64,000 bases of DNA, taken from contig OX393574.1 of assembly GCA_947652115.1 (NCBI GenBank), positions 70,243 to 134,242 on the forward strand, written 5' to 3'. Made by a program: the position numbers and the translations under genes. Below, piece after piece: positions 48,236 through 60,000 of the stretch (position 1 is the stretch's first letter; the number at the start of each line of letters is the position of its first letter). The notes beneath the pieces are model-generated. The model worked only from the letters and a program-made list of their open reading frames with translations, made no database searches and was not told where the DNA came from. The DNA comes from Blastomussa wellsi (Eukaryota; Cnidaria; Anthozoa; Scleractinia; Plerogyridae).

Positions 48236-48840
48236 TTAATTGATTAATCGAAAGATGGCATCTCCATTCTTTTTAAAGGAACTAAATGGCAGATGCTTAA
48301 TTTCAGGGGGCACAGATTCCCATATCTTGGGTCCAGCAAACTTGAAAGATGCTTTTCCAGAATTAGTTGATATTTGCACTCTAAAAAACATTGAGTTCAC
48401 AAGTAAATCTTGTATTATACCCATATGTACGCTTGATTCTGGGGTCAGAACAGCAGAGATGATATCTGGAATGCTATCAGCTCTACTCATAATTTTATGT
48501 ATAAGCTGGCTGCAGAATATAATTTTTTGAATTTATATATAATTTCAAGTTTAACATGGATCGGCATTCTCCCTAGTATGTGCAAAGAAGATTCTTCGTA
48601 CGCATTTGTGCTTCTTAGTTTGGAGACAATTCAATCTAGTTTTATAGGCGCAGCCCCACACAATTATACCATAACTTAAATATGGATAAATTAAAGCATA
48701 GTATATTTGTTTGAGTGTGCTAAAATTCAAGTAATATCTTTGTTTTGTAAGAATTCCAATATTTTTTATTATCTTATTGTTTATATGTTGTATTTGAGGC
48801 TGCCAATTAAGATGCTCATCAATATTTTAATATAATCTTT
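48236..48840 (-). pseudogene. CR1/L2-like LINE ORF2 C-terminal fragment
   Basis: Minus-strand pieces LNWQPQIQHINNKIIKNIG, YYLNFSTLKQIYYALIYPYL, YGIIVWGCAYKTRL, then FRVQISTNSGKASFKFAGPK and WESVPPEIKHLPFSSFKK. These are the conserved tail after the RT of CR1/L2-type LINEs. Frames change between pieces. 5'-truncated. Confidence 0.8.
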
Positions 48841-49544
48841 TTGCTCCATATTATCAAAAGTTATTATTGGATGGCATCTAAAAGAAGAAAACTCTGGAGT
48901 TGAAAATCCAAACAATTATCATGATTTCTGCTTCGAAGCACATAGCGTGTGTGCAGCCATTATTCCTCAAGGAAAAAAATTACGTCAACTGCCAAACAAC
49001 ACCGCTAATTGTGTTCCAGTATCTTGCAGTGCAGATTTAAATTTCACATAAATTATGCTTATGAACTCCGCTGACCAACCGAGTTACGGCTGGCTCCAAC
49101 GCACGATTTTAATACAGATGTACGGCAATATCTTGTTTTTGTCACAATTTTAGATAGAGGGCCACAAGTTAACTATTCTGTGCTACCCTCTTTAAATAAA
49201 GTGTATTATTATTATTATTATTATTATTATGGACTTTGAACTGCCCTCGACTTTGAACGAGATTTTTGTCGTTATGGTTCAAAATTTGTGTAAAACGCAG
49301 CACATGTACAGAAGTGCACATGTTTAGTCGACATGTTAGATTCTGTTTTGATTATTATGACAAACCCCGAGAATAAATTATGTTGCACATTTGTAGGTGA
49401 AAGCCGATCGTAGTTGATGTCTAACAGTGCTTACTGTCATGCAACAAATCAAAGCGCAGTCCCCAGATTCTGGACAAACAGAACATGTTTAGCGATGCCG
49501 TTTCTCAGACGTCAATTTTTGAGGATTTTAAATGCACAAATAAG

Positions 49545-50270
49545 GCCGTGTTTACACTTGGGCATTTACCGAGGTAAACTTTTACTGACTAAACCTTGGT
49601 ACATTTGTACAGTGTTTATACTGGCTCAAATAACCGAGGTAAACCTGTCATCAATTACGATTACGAGAAAATCGAATTGACCTCAGAACTGAGGCCATAG
49701 TACTGATGAGGCATCTGTGGCAGATATTGTTGATTGTACTGGTATTTAGCAGTTGTTGCAGTGCGTAGCGAAATGGCGAATACGTGGAATATGCATCTTC
49801 CCTGACGAAATAATACATTGAGAATAAATACAGAGAATCAACGGAAATTGCAACAAGAAAGAAATTATAATGACGCGAACAAATTAGCAATACAACAATG
49901 TTAAATTTAACCTCTCGAGTTGTTCGTTGTCGTAATGATTACTGTCTGTTTTTTGCCATGACTCTTACGCAGATAAAAACAAACGTGAAAACCAAGTCGC
50001 GAAAACGTGATCGAATGAGACTGACGCAATCTGGACACCACAGGATGTGAAATGCTACGCGACCGCAAGCGGATATATCTGTCATCTCAACCTTGGTTAC
50101 CGACCTAAACCATGCCTGATCGCAGGGTTAATCAAACTTTTACCTTGGTTAACTTTCTATTGTCTCGGGCGATGTTTACCATGGTATTAGTTGGCGTTTA
50201 CACACACAAAATATTTACCTAGGTAAGTAAACTCCAAAACCTTGGTAAAATGCCCAAGTCTAAACACGGC
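49545..50270. mobile_element. MITE with GCCGTGTTTACACTTGGGC ends, 5-bp target duplication
   Basis: Left GCCGTGTTTACACTTGGGCA and right TGCCCAAGTCTAAACACGGC pair with one mismatch. ATAAG precedes (49540-49544) and follows (50271-50275). The interior has repeated ACCNAGGTAAAC words. 726 bp. Confidence 0.88.
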
Positions 50271-50282
50271 ATAAGAAACTAT

Positions 50283-50313
50283 TATAATTATAATTATGAT
50301 AATTATTATTATA

Positions 50314-50359
<46 letters not shown>

Positions 50360-50378
50360 TATCATTATCATCATTATT
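50283..50378. repeat. (ATT)n microsatellite, 96 bp
   Basis: ATT/TAT units with minor interruptions, directly beside the MITE at 49545-50270. Confidence 0.9.
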
Positions 50379-50708
50379 AATACATGGTGAAAGCAAATGA
50401 ACCTTGTTATTTTGAAACAAAGATCCATTTACCACCGTCCATACTGCGCAGTCTCAGGATTTGTTTACATTTCTATTTTGAATCTGTTGAGACGTTACTT
50501 TGGTAACTGTGTACATGAAGTATTTGAAAATAGTGAAGGGCCACAGCCAGGACAAAACATGTTCTTTTTTCGGGCATTGAAAGCTCTGCACCACGAACAA
50601 TTTGTACAAGGAATTTTATACACGATGTTGGCCTGCGATTCCATCGAAGGTCAAAATTTCGTAGCTGGGAACTGTTGTTGTAGAGTGGTAAATGGTTTGT
50701 TCACCACT

Positions 50709-50773
50709 ATGACATCGTGTTTTTTGAGGATTGACACGTATTTGTCACGTATCCTCAAAAAACATGATGTCAT
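50709..50773. repeat. hairpin, ATGACATC arms
   Basis: ATGACATCGTGTTTTTTGAG pairs with CTCAAAAAACATGATGTCAT with one mismatch. The loop contains a further GACACG/CGTGTC-like pair. Confidence 0.8.
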
Positions 50774-50847
50774 CCTTTTTTCCTGTCATATACACTTTAA
50801 GAGCGAGTTGAAGGATAGCTGCAATGATTGCGCATTCTTGATCTCAC

Positions 50848-50916
50848 CTCCCTTGCAAGTTGAGCTGTGTCAGAAGTTTCCACTTGCTTGCAACCCTCTT
50901 CAAGTTTGTCATGTGC
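50848..50916 (-). CDS. exon 3 of an unrecognised helical protein
   Basis: Reads AHDKLEEGCKQVETSDTAQL then ARE. Acceptor TTTCAG, donor GTGAGA, phase 0 on both sides. Fits the two exons upstream. Probably alpha-helical. Confidence 0.55.
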
Positions 50917-51359
50917 CTGAAAAAGTGAAAATATATTAATTTATAGATCATCACTCATACTCGCACTGGCCAAGGACAGAAGTACATGTACATGTAGATG
51001 GATAGTTGAAGACATAAAAGGCCTACACTCAACCATAGTATTAATCCCAAATTTTTATTTATTTATTTATTCATTCATTTTTTATTTATTCACTATATTT
51101 TATGATATTCTTTTTTAATCTTTGTGTATCATATTTTTAACATTAGTTCTGAAAAGCCGTATCCAGGGAGCGCAATAAATCGTGTATGTATGTATCATAC
51201 AAGTGGCAAATTGTTCACTAAAGGAGTGAGTAGAAGTGTAGAGGTCTACAAAGTTCTACACCCATTTGGACCTCATGAAATGAGTATATTAAATTGTAGA
51301 AACTGCTTTCAGTCTATCAAGAATACGTTTTTCTGACAACTAGATTAATAACATCCTAC

Positions 51360-51478
51360 CCTGACAAGCTTCAAAACAGACGCATCTCCCAGGATGCTTT
51401 TCAAAGCATTTGCCTGTTCTTCAAGGATAAGACCTGCAGTCTGTGGATCATCAAGGGACTTCAACACAGCCTGCACTG
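51360..51478 (-). CDS. exon 2 of an unrecognised helical protein
   Basis: Reads VQAVLKSLDDPQTAGLILEE then ANALKSILGDASVLKLVR. Acceptor CCATAG, donor GTAGGA. Joins in phase with the exon at 54251-54293 and the one at 50848-50916. Confidence 0.6.
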
Positions 51479-51868
51479 CTATGGAAACAACAACTACATC
51501 AGCTGCAACACAGCCTGCACTACTACAGAAACGAGTGAAATAACTACATCAGGTGCAAAATACCGTATTTTCTCAATCAAATGCCAGGCCCAAAATAAAC
51601 TCTAAGTTCAAATAAGCACCTTTTCTGTCAAGTCAAGCTTTAAGTAATTGCCTCTGGCATTTATTCAAGCTGTTTCTCAGTAATCAACTGTAACAAAATT
51701 GATATAAATGAACAATGCTTGAATGTGTACTGTAACTTTTCACTTGTTACAAAATAGATGTGCAAATGCAAAATCAGATTCTTTTTCTTGGTAAAGTACC
51801 ATTGAACTTTTCAGGACATTCATTGTAATTCTATAAAGAATTTATTGTTAGTAATAATATTTTTGTTT

Positions 51869-52826
51869 TTAAGGTGATTCACTGGTGAAAGAACCGGTCA
51901 TAGATTTCCGTTGAAACTTGGCACATGTTTGCAACAAGTCAAGAGAATTATAAAAATGTAATAAAAAGTGGGGGTCACCATGCTCGTTTCAACGTAACAG
52001 TGCTGACGAGTAAGGCTATTTACGCTTCTCTGGCAACAGCTGCGCATAACCCAAAATGAGACAAAAAAGCTCCATATTTTCCTTTAAGTTTGCAGCATCC
52101 CACAACGTTTGACTTAGCTCTATTGTTTATTCACCAATGTATTGTTTAAAACAATTTCTTTGAACACCTTCGTTGTTACTTTACGCTCCAAAGTAGACTT
52201 ATTTTTGATATGTGCTGTTCGGCCCTTTATACCTGAATCCATGCAATTTGATTCAATTTCCAGAAAACTGGCCATAAATTTATGGCAATATTTTCTTATT
52301 GAAAGAAAACACCATTATTATTAAAATCATGAAATAAAAAATGGGGGTCACCATACTCATTATCGCGATCAAGCTGTAGAATGTGCGCACATCCTGCATT
52401 TTTTCCGTTTTTTGAGCGAAGACTGGGGCGAGTTTTCAAACTGCCATACGGTTTTAAGGCCCTTGGAAGGAGGAAGACAGCATCAAAGAAAATATTTTAA
52501 GGAATTTTCATCGAAATACGGCAATTAGGACATTATATGATAGAGTGGGAGCTTAAATACCAATGTAGTGGCTTATTACAAGTTTAACAGCCATCCTCAG
52601 TAAGTCGAACTCAACGACTGACACTGCCACTTTATACGTTATACAAATTCTGAAACATTAAGACTCACCTTGGCCAGAAAACTTGCCTACCGACAATTTC
52701 ATTAACTACTCTTCGATCAACCCCATTTAATGATCTTTCTGCAGAAACTCCTTTTTATGGGGACCATTTTGTCACACTGTATGTGCAGTGAGAGATGCAC
52801 AATGCAAAACCATTGAATCACCTTAA
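51869..52826. mobile_element. TTAA-flanked MITE, family D (958 bp)
   Basis: Left TTAAGGTGATTCA and right TGAATCACCTTAA are perfect inverted repeats that include TTAA. Two internal copies of GGGGGTCACCAT(A/G)CTC occur near 51970 and 52344. Confidence 0.75.
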
Positions 52827-54250
52827 GTCATCTGTTTCATTTTTCCTAGTTATTTATTGTTTGATCCATTCATTATAGTGGTTTTCATAATTAAATCATT
52901 AGTGCTATAGTTTACAGATGCCAGAAAAAGTCTATGGACCAAAATAGGAATCCCATTTATCCCAGTTCTACAGAAGGGAAAGAGCTTTCCAATGATACCC
53001 AGATGATATCGATTGGGCCAATGGAGCTTGAAATGTGCAGGAAACGCTTAGAATTTTCCGCCAAAAACTAGGAGGAAAATTTCCCTCACTTACCCTTGGC
53101 TACTCCATGTTGAGTATTTCCCGTCTCAATAATGCTTTCATGGCAATTGTTGAACGGAAAGCAAGCCCATTAAAAGGCCAACAAAAGCATAAAAAGATAT
53201 GAGGAAAGGAGAAAGGAAAAGCAAAAAAGAAAAATAAAGAAATCGAAAAGCCTAAAGACGTGGGTCACTTTCTCATCCAAAAACTATCTCGAAATTTTGA
53301 TTTATGTGCATGCCCGAGCTAAAATATCGTTAAATGTGATACTAGTGAAAAACCTGGCATGCCTTCATTCTGCAAATGCATTTTGGAGAAATTTGAAGCA
53401 TATTTAGACTATAACTGACTAAAAAATGTTCAAAATGTCTAAAAAACAGGTTTTTATCAAAAATCTCCAGGAGTCAATGGGTTAAAAATTGTTTTTGTAC
53501 ACATTCAATATAATGAGGATGAAAAGTCATAAAAAAGGATATCAAATTGACCACTAAGTTTTTATCTAAAACCAAACACAGTTTCACCAAATTCAACTCA
53601 GCCTGTTAATCTATTGACTAATTAATTTAATCAAATGATTGCCATTTTATTCAATTTCTGTATGTGCAAATAAAAACCAGACATTTTAAATAGTGTTTGT
53701 TGGAGATAATAAAGACCAAGCACGTTGTTTGCAGTTCAAAATCTGATCAAAATACGCCTGCTGCAAAACAAATTTATAAAGCTCACCATACACTTAAAAT
53801 GACCATTTTTGATGATAAAAAGTAATTAGAGTATTTTGATCTGCACCTGGAAACTAATCATATTTTATTTAAGCAACAGTTTTCTAAAATCAAAGTTTCA
53901 CAACTAACCACAGCGCCAGATTTAGCATAAACACAAAGAAGACTTGACAGTGAAACGGCGGGAATGCTCCAGATCTGGGTGAAATAAACAACCTCGCATA
54001 ATTGAAAGCTACAAGTCCCAAAATAAGATACCAGCGACAATTTTGTCTTGATTCAAAAACAGCCTTTCTCTAACTCTACTGCTAAGTAAATTTTAATAAA
54101 CTGAGGGTGATTACTGATCGAAATTTCCCATTCACAACGTGTGCAGGAGCAAACACGATCAACAACCACCCCCATCAAACTGCAAAGCTCTATTCAACCA
54201 TGCAACGCTAATAATATCACGAGATTTCAAGCCGAACTCTGATTTAGTAC
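52827..54250. other. intron or intergenic stretch, no exon seen
   Basis: AT-rich, no recognisable coding sequence or repeat. Confidence 0.35.
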
Positions 54251-54293
54251 CTTGAGAATTCTGTTCCTCTTCTGATTCAGTTAACACAACCAT
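54251..54293 (-). CDS. first coding exon of an unrecognised gene
   Basis: AAAAATGG start context on the minus strand, then MVVLTESEEEQNSQ and donor GTACTA. Phase 1 fits the exon at 51478. It lies where a bidirectional promoter with the plus-strand myotubularin gene could be (1.7 kb apart). Could be the 5' end of the ovoA-like gene if a linking exon between 47800 and 50848 exists. None was seen, and the known OvoA N-terminal domain does not match. Confidence 0.5.
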
Positions 54294-56011
54294 TTTTCAG
54301 AGGACTCGAGCTGAAGATTTGCAAGACTACAAGACAGGAAGATTACAGGTTTTTGCCAAGGGACGCTTCGGTATGGTTCATGAACATGCCAATCAAAAGA
54401 ACCAAAATGATCACGTGCGGTGTAACAAAATCACACGCTCCTATGCCATGTCAGGGGTAATGAAGCGAATAGGTTGCCTGACGTTTGGTGAAAAACGTGT
54501 CAGAATATAATTTTGTACGCGTGATTGGAAAGAAAATAGATTCTACTTAATTCCATAAACAGCTGTCTGTTAATATAAACCACGTTCCTAACTGCTTGTA
54601 ACCTCCCCCACACCCACCCCCGTGAAATGGTAGCAGTTATTCGTTCCAGTTTCCTGGAGCGGGTTGATATTTTACACTTCGCTTCAAAGAAGTAGAGCCA
54701 TCTTTATCGCTTGTTTACGATAAGAGGTTTCACCCAAAATACCATCGAACAGGGAAGCAATATTCTTTTAAGCTCGACATACATTACATTGAGATGATCG
54801 ACGCTAAGAGAAGCACATAAAACGAAGATTTGCTCCAACTGTGTCGAGGAATTTTGTGCATGGGCTTCGTGTGCGTGTGAAAGATCAAGAGCTATTTTCG
54901 GGCCAGTAAGTACGTTTACATGTTTGCTGGAGTTAATTTCGTCTCTTTCACGGATAATTATCCTCTTTCCTATTTGCATGTGGGCTTGCAGACCTCTGGC
55001 TGTATATATGCAGGAGGCGATATAAGCTTACATATGTAATCTGTCTGTACAAATATAATGCACCTACTTGTAAGCTTATATCTTTTTCGCGTCTACTACC
55101 TAATTTATATTTTTTAAGATCTGTACTCATTTAGTAATCATTTGATATAAGCTTTCACTTTTCCTTCATCCAGTTGTGATATAAGTGATAAACAGTGATA
55201 TACAGTGTTTTTTTCACACGTGTATAATTTTATAAGATAATATTGATATTAAAGCTGAAGTGTTTCCTGTATGCAGATTATCATCATTATGGCTTTTTAC
55301 AATTGAAAGGTGGCATATTTTCACTGAAACTCATTAGAAATAAGAAAGTGAAATAGTGATTTAAAAAATAATGCATAGATAACAAATCAATTTCATACAG
55401 CTTAGACAAGTAAAGTACAGCAATTTTGGTCATTACCCCCAGAGCAAGGTTATTATTCCAGGCAGCTTGTTGGAGTTAGCCATTAGGCATTTCATCATTT
55501 TCTGCAAATAACCGATTGATTGTATGATTTAAGGGCTATATTTTTGCAAATACAAGCAATGTTCTGCTGTACACAATTGTGTCAACTAACTTTGTGAATC
55601 CTTTGTTATTTATATTGCCCTCAATCAAACAATTTAGATCCAGTGTTATTGAAAGTCAGTGTATTATAGTGAAGCCCTTACACAACTAGTAAATAATAAT
55701 TCCATGTCTGTTCAGATCAGGGATTTCGTAGTTAATATGCCAGCACCTGATCTACATATACTAGGAGCACTGACAACAGCCTAGAGCAAGGTTAGTTTTT
55801 GGTTAGAATTAGGGTTCGAAGTTGGTGATAAGGGGTCAGCATTAAGGTTAGGGTTAGTGTTTTTGGTGGTTAGCATTAGCTAGATTTATGGTGGGTTTTC
55901 ATGCTGTCCTGGGGTATTTCAGTGTTCCTGGTTTTAGTACATGCCCTCTTGATCTTCACTAAGGAATGCTGTTATTTTTTAATTTGTATTAATTATCTTG
56001 CACTTTTTCAG
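54294..56011. other. intergenic region between divergent genes
   Basis: No coding sequence assigned. Near 55795-55870 degenerate GGTTAG/TTAGGG words occur, and at 55926-55945 there is one end of the fold-back family seen at 38697-38871. A non-coding first exon of the plus-strand gene is likely somewhere here. Confidence 0.4.
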
Positions 56012-56860
56012 GAACTAGCATTGGACCAAATGGCAGCTTTAATAAGTTCTTCTCCCATGTCTGAAGATGGCTACCCAGAACCATCATTATTACCTGGTGA
56101 AATAGTTGTTGCCAAAGCCATCAATGTGTTAAGATTCCAAACAATGGCAGACAGGAAGTCTGGAATATCTGGAGTACTGTATGCAACAAACTTCCGCATG
56201 TCATTCTTGACAAGGAACCCAAGTGCAGAGACCCAACTTAACTCTGTATTTCAATCAAATCCTGATTTAACTGAAGCTGGAGAGATGTACTCAGACATGC
56301 AAAGAGAACTGCACATTCCACAAACTTGCATAAGTGAGATTTTCTACTACTCTAGTTCAACTGCAGAGGGATCGAAAGTGAAAAAAGTAGTGCCAGGATC
56401 GCGCATGTCATCTAAAGTTCATGCCCTGGAAATTCGTTGCAAGGACTTTCGAGTGCTTAGATTTGGATTGAAATTTACACCCAAGAAAGACCACATAAAA
56501 ATGGTGAACGCTATTGCACACTACAAGGCACCAACAAACATTGTTCTGTTGTTCGCATTCCCATACAGCATGGCACGAAACTCTTCAGGAAAAAGCAAAG
56601 CCAGGTTGAACACCATTCCAACATTTAGAACTCTTACTGATTGGCTGAATGAGTTGTCAAGGCTTCAGGTTGATGACACTTGGAGAGTAGCAACTGTTCC
56701 AAACATGTCCATCACTATCTGAAATGTTTGTTGTCCTTGCATCGCTGTCAGATTCTGACATCAACAGGATGTCATTACATTATGTAGATTCACGCCTTCC
56801 CACATGGTGTTGGAGTCATCCCAAAACAGGGGTACCCATGCTGTATAGTGGAGCAGGGAG
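56012..56860 (+). CDS. MTMR10: MTMR exon 1 (PH-GRAM), with frame break near 56695
   Basis: Reads from MAALISSSPMSEDGYPEPSL to LQVDDTWRVAT. The frame then runs to a stop at 56722, while the family-like continuation (FQTCPSLSEMFVV, SDINRMSLHYVDSRLPTWCW) is in the +1 frame up to the donor at 56861. One extra or two missing bases near 56695 explain it. Confidence 0.88.
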
Positions 56861-59800
56861 GTAGGTTACATCAAATACACCTGGTAAACAAACAAGGCAT
56901 GGGTATGGAGGGAGGGGCAAAGGTGATTTCTTGTATTGGGGTTAATAAGGGCAGTTGCTGAACGCAGTACTCCTTTCAGAATAGGTTCCGAAACAAGTTA
57001 TAGGCTATGGGCTCCATTCAGTGGGGAGTGGGAAGGGGATGCGGGTGCATTTAGGTATACAGTGCATTGCATGGAAATTCTTGTTTTGGTATTGATAAGG
57101 ACAGTTGCTGATCACAGTACACCCCAAATCATGGTACTGTTTCCATTTGATTGTGTTTGGGAGGGCAGGGGAGAAGTAGAGAAAAGCAATGTATTTGGGT
57201 ACACTACTTGCTGAATCTTGTATGTTTGGCATTAGCCAATTAACCCAAGCCATTGGCCTTGCTTTTTATTTATGCAAGTCCTGCAATTATTCTTCTTTTA
57301 GACCAGAGAGTATATTTCTCGAGAAGGAGGAAACGTCTTTTTTTAGAGCATTATCGTTAATTCCCTGCAACACTGAGCACAAGGAGGTGAAGGTCGTCAA
57401 TTTAATGAAGACTTGTCCATCACCAAAAGAGCTTCAACAGAGCTTCCTGAGGCTCAGAGAGCTTTGTGTGTTAGAGACAAGCAAGGACTTTTGGAGCATT
57501 GATGCTCACTGGCTGTCAAGTGTTGAAGCATCAAGGTAGAACTGAAACATCATATAAAAGTTCCTCATGAATGTAATTTCAATTAGTGCAGGGCTTAAAA
57601 TTAACAAAATAATCAAGTCGCCATTTTGCAAGTTTAAAAATTTTAGTCGCAAAATGGACATAAATTAATTATTACTATCACTGTACTTGACAATGGGCTT
57701 ATAAATGATCAACAAAGCTATGATTTTGTTATTGCAACAACACAAGCTTAGGGGCTGACCATTTACGGTACCTTTTTCTTCTGACAAGCACTTGCAGGAA
57801 ATTTTTCTTCAAAATCACCCACCCCATCCCTCAAAAGTTAAATGATCAGCCCCTTAAAAGATCGTGAATTGAATCACGTGCCGACATCTTTATTGATCAC
57901 TGTACAGTAGACTATCTGTAGTATATTTTCAAACTTTTAATTCCATTAAAACTAAATTACATTTGTAGCCAAGTTGAAAGAGGACCAACTACAAGAAAGG
58001 ACACAATCTTACGCATCTCTGATCTATAAAAATCAACACATGAATGGCTGGAATAACTTTACCTTTTCGACACGCTTTACCTTTGCAGGCGTTTTGTTAA
58101 GCTTTAAATACGGGGTAGCATAATTGAGTGAAAGTAGTCAGAGTATCATTATGAAATATTCAAATCTTTGGCAAGGACAAGTGTGAGACGAACAAAACTC
58201 GCAAACCTCCATGTCCGCCATGCCAGTTTATTTAACTGGAGTGCCCAGTTGTGCCAGCAATACATATTCAAAAAGAGACCGCTGTAATGGTGTCTGATCG
58301 AGTAAATCGCGTACACAATAGAGTGGCAAAGTGATGACGCCACAAAAACTAAATTTTAATTTTATGTAATTATGGGATTTACTGAAATATTTGGTAAGTA
58401 CATGATGTCTGAACCGTTTAGAACAGAGACAAAATTACAAGGATTTGTATGGAGTCACTGAAGCATGACAGGGCCAATATTTCTCCCCCAAACTGAAATG
58501 AGATGCTGATATTTGGCAAGTGGGCATCCCTCATCATTTACTTTCTGAAGATCTTAATGAATCCCATAATTTCAAATTTTTTGACCAAACATTTTCAAAT
58601 TTCCTTTATAAGCAAGACACAAGAAGAAAATAATCACAAAATTGTTACTGAAAAGGAAGTTTTAGTTGCAAAAGGGAAACATTTGGTCACAAATGCGACC
58701 ATATCGGTCGCAATTTCAAGCCCTGTAGTGTGTAGTTACTTGGCAAGTACCTAATGTGAAAATTGCTGGGCCCTAATGCTTGATTACTGGACACATTAGT
58801 ATTATTGTCAAACTTATATTGATTAAGTACAGGGAATTTACAATCATGAACATTTAGTGTTTGATATACATGTGGTCTTAAGTCTCAGTAATGGATTGGT
58901 AATTTGGCTCCTGATACTTCAAGTTAAAAAAAAATAATTATTTTATTAATAGTATTTACTTCTCATACTATCCCATGTGTCGAACCCTTATTTTTTGTCT
59001 CTGTTATTCTTCAGGTGGCTACTTGAGGCTGTCACTTGTAGCTGCTATGGATGTTGTACAATCAATTTGTTGTGATCGTTCACCAGTTATCATCAAAGAA
59101 ACTGGAGGCCATGACTTTGTGCTGGTTGTAGGAAGTCTTGCACAGTTGATATTGGACTCATATTACAGAACAATAAGAGGTTTCCAAACTCTTATCCAGA
59201 AAATGTGGGTTCTTGGAGGGCATCAGTTTCTGTTACGCTGCAACCATATCGGTCAATCAACCCAGGAAAACGACAAAGAAGATTCAGGAGAGTCACCAGT
59301 GTTTCTTCATTTCGTTGATTGTGTTTATCAACTCACTCAGCAGTTCCCATCAGAGTTTGAATTCTCCGAGACATATCTGCATGCTCTTCTTGACACAATG
59401 CATGCATGTATGTTTGATACATTCTTGTTTGACTCCGAAAAACAGAGAGCAGAGCTGTGTGCAGTTGAACTTGGAGGAGATTCCATGGCATCACTGTGGG
59501 AATTCGTCGCTGAGCAGCTTGCAGAATCACGTAACTCAGGACCTTATTTAAATCCATTGTTTGAGTACAGAAACGCTTTAGGTGATGGTGAAGAAAATGG
59601 TATAAACACAGGCTCATATCTCAGAGTGAATGCACTTGCCCCAGGCATCAAATTCTGGTCTGGTCGTTATCTCAGATGGCTGCCTACAGTTCATGTGAGC
59701 ACCGGAATGGGGGAAAACTCCTCATTGCAGTTTCAACAGATGATCCTGGTGAATGAGATGAGGGTGTTACGGCATCGTTTGGCTGTCAACAAGTATGAAC

Positions 59801-60000
59801 GAACTCCAAATGCACAGGCCATTGATGGCAACAAAACTGTTGAGGTAGATGCTACTGATTTTGACTTCAGTACTGATTTTTGGACTTGGAAACAAGCAAG
59901 CTGCTTACTCCCAGCATGCCATTCATTGGTTATCTGGTACTCAGTAAATATCACTCTCCTGGAGATTTGCCACCAAATGGATCTGCAGACAATACTGTAG
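56012..60000 (+). CDS. MTMR10: myotubularin-related pseudophosphatase (MTMR10/11/12 group)
   Basis: Three exons: 56012-56860, 57302-57535 and 59015-60000, ATG at 56030. N-terminal PH-GRAM domain (LLPGEIVVAKAINVLRF, HALEIRCKDFRVLRFGL), then the myotubularin fold (LPTWCWSHPKTGVPMLYSGA; CAP-type helix NLMKTCPSPKELQQSFLRLR; LAQLILDSYYRTIRGFQTLI; FLHFVDCVYQLTQQFPSEFEF; SGRYLRWLP). The active-site HCSDGWDRT of catalytic myotubularins is replaced by HDFVLVVGSL, as in the catalytically dead MTMR10-12 adaptors, which partner active myotubularins at membranes. Two single-base frame breaks are present (near 56695 and at 59023). Best family call MTMR10; the exact paralogue is uncertain. Confidence 0.88.
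57302..57535 (+). CDS. MTMR10: MTMR exon 2
   Basis: Reads PESIFLEKEETSFFRALSLI to LETSKDFWSIDAHWLSSVEAS. Phases fit exon 1's downstream frame and exon 3's first codon. Confidence 0.9.
57589..58725. mobile_element. hAT-like MITE with CAGGGCTT ends and 5-bp target duplication
   Basis: Left CAGGGCTTAAAATT and right AATTTCAAGCCCTG are inverted repeats. TAGTG occurs at 57584-57588 and 58726-58730. AGTCGCAAAATG/GGTCGCAA-type words recur near both ends. Lies in MTMR intron 2. It contains a smaller fold-back at 57749-57855 (AAGGGGCTGATCATTTA arms). Confidence 0.8.
57749..57855. repeat. small fold-back element nested in the 57589 MITE
   Basis: TAGGGGCTGACCATTTA on the left against TAAATGATCAGCCCCTT on the right. 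Confidence 0.7.
59015..60000 (+). CDS. MTMR10: MTMR exon 3 (C-terminal), with one extra base at its start
   Basis: After the acceptor TTCAG the expected WLL codons are followed by an extra T at 59023-59024. From there the frame runs open to TAG at 60000, reading SLVAAMDVVQSICCDRSPVI, VVGSLAQLILDSYYRTIRGF, WVLGGHQFLLRCNHIG and SGRYLRWLPTVHVSTG. Confidence 0.9.

Noticed and set aside
50397..50939. 180-codon plus-strand frame
   Set aside because: It is antisense to a confidently phased exon (50848-50916) and includes the hairpin at 50709-50773. No family match.
54704..55130. Minus-strand frames upstream of the first exon at 54293
   Set aside because: No similarity recognised and no convincing splice sites. 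Likely chance.
55795..55870. TTAGGG/GGTTAG words suggesting a second telomeric tract
   Set aside because: Units are irregular and interspersed with other sequence, unlike the regular array at 1384-1424.
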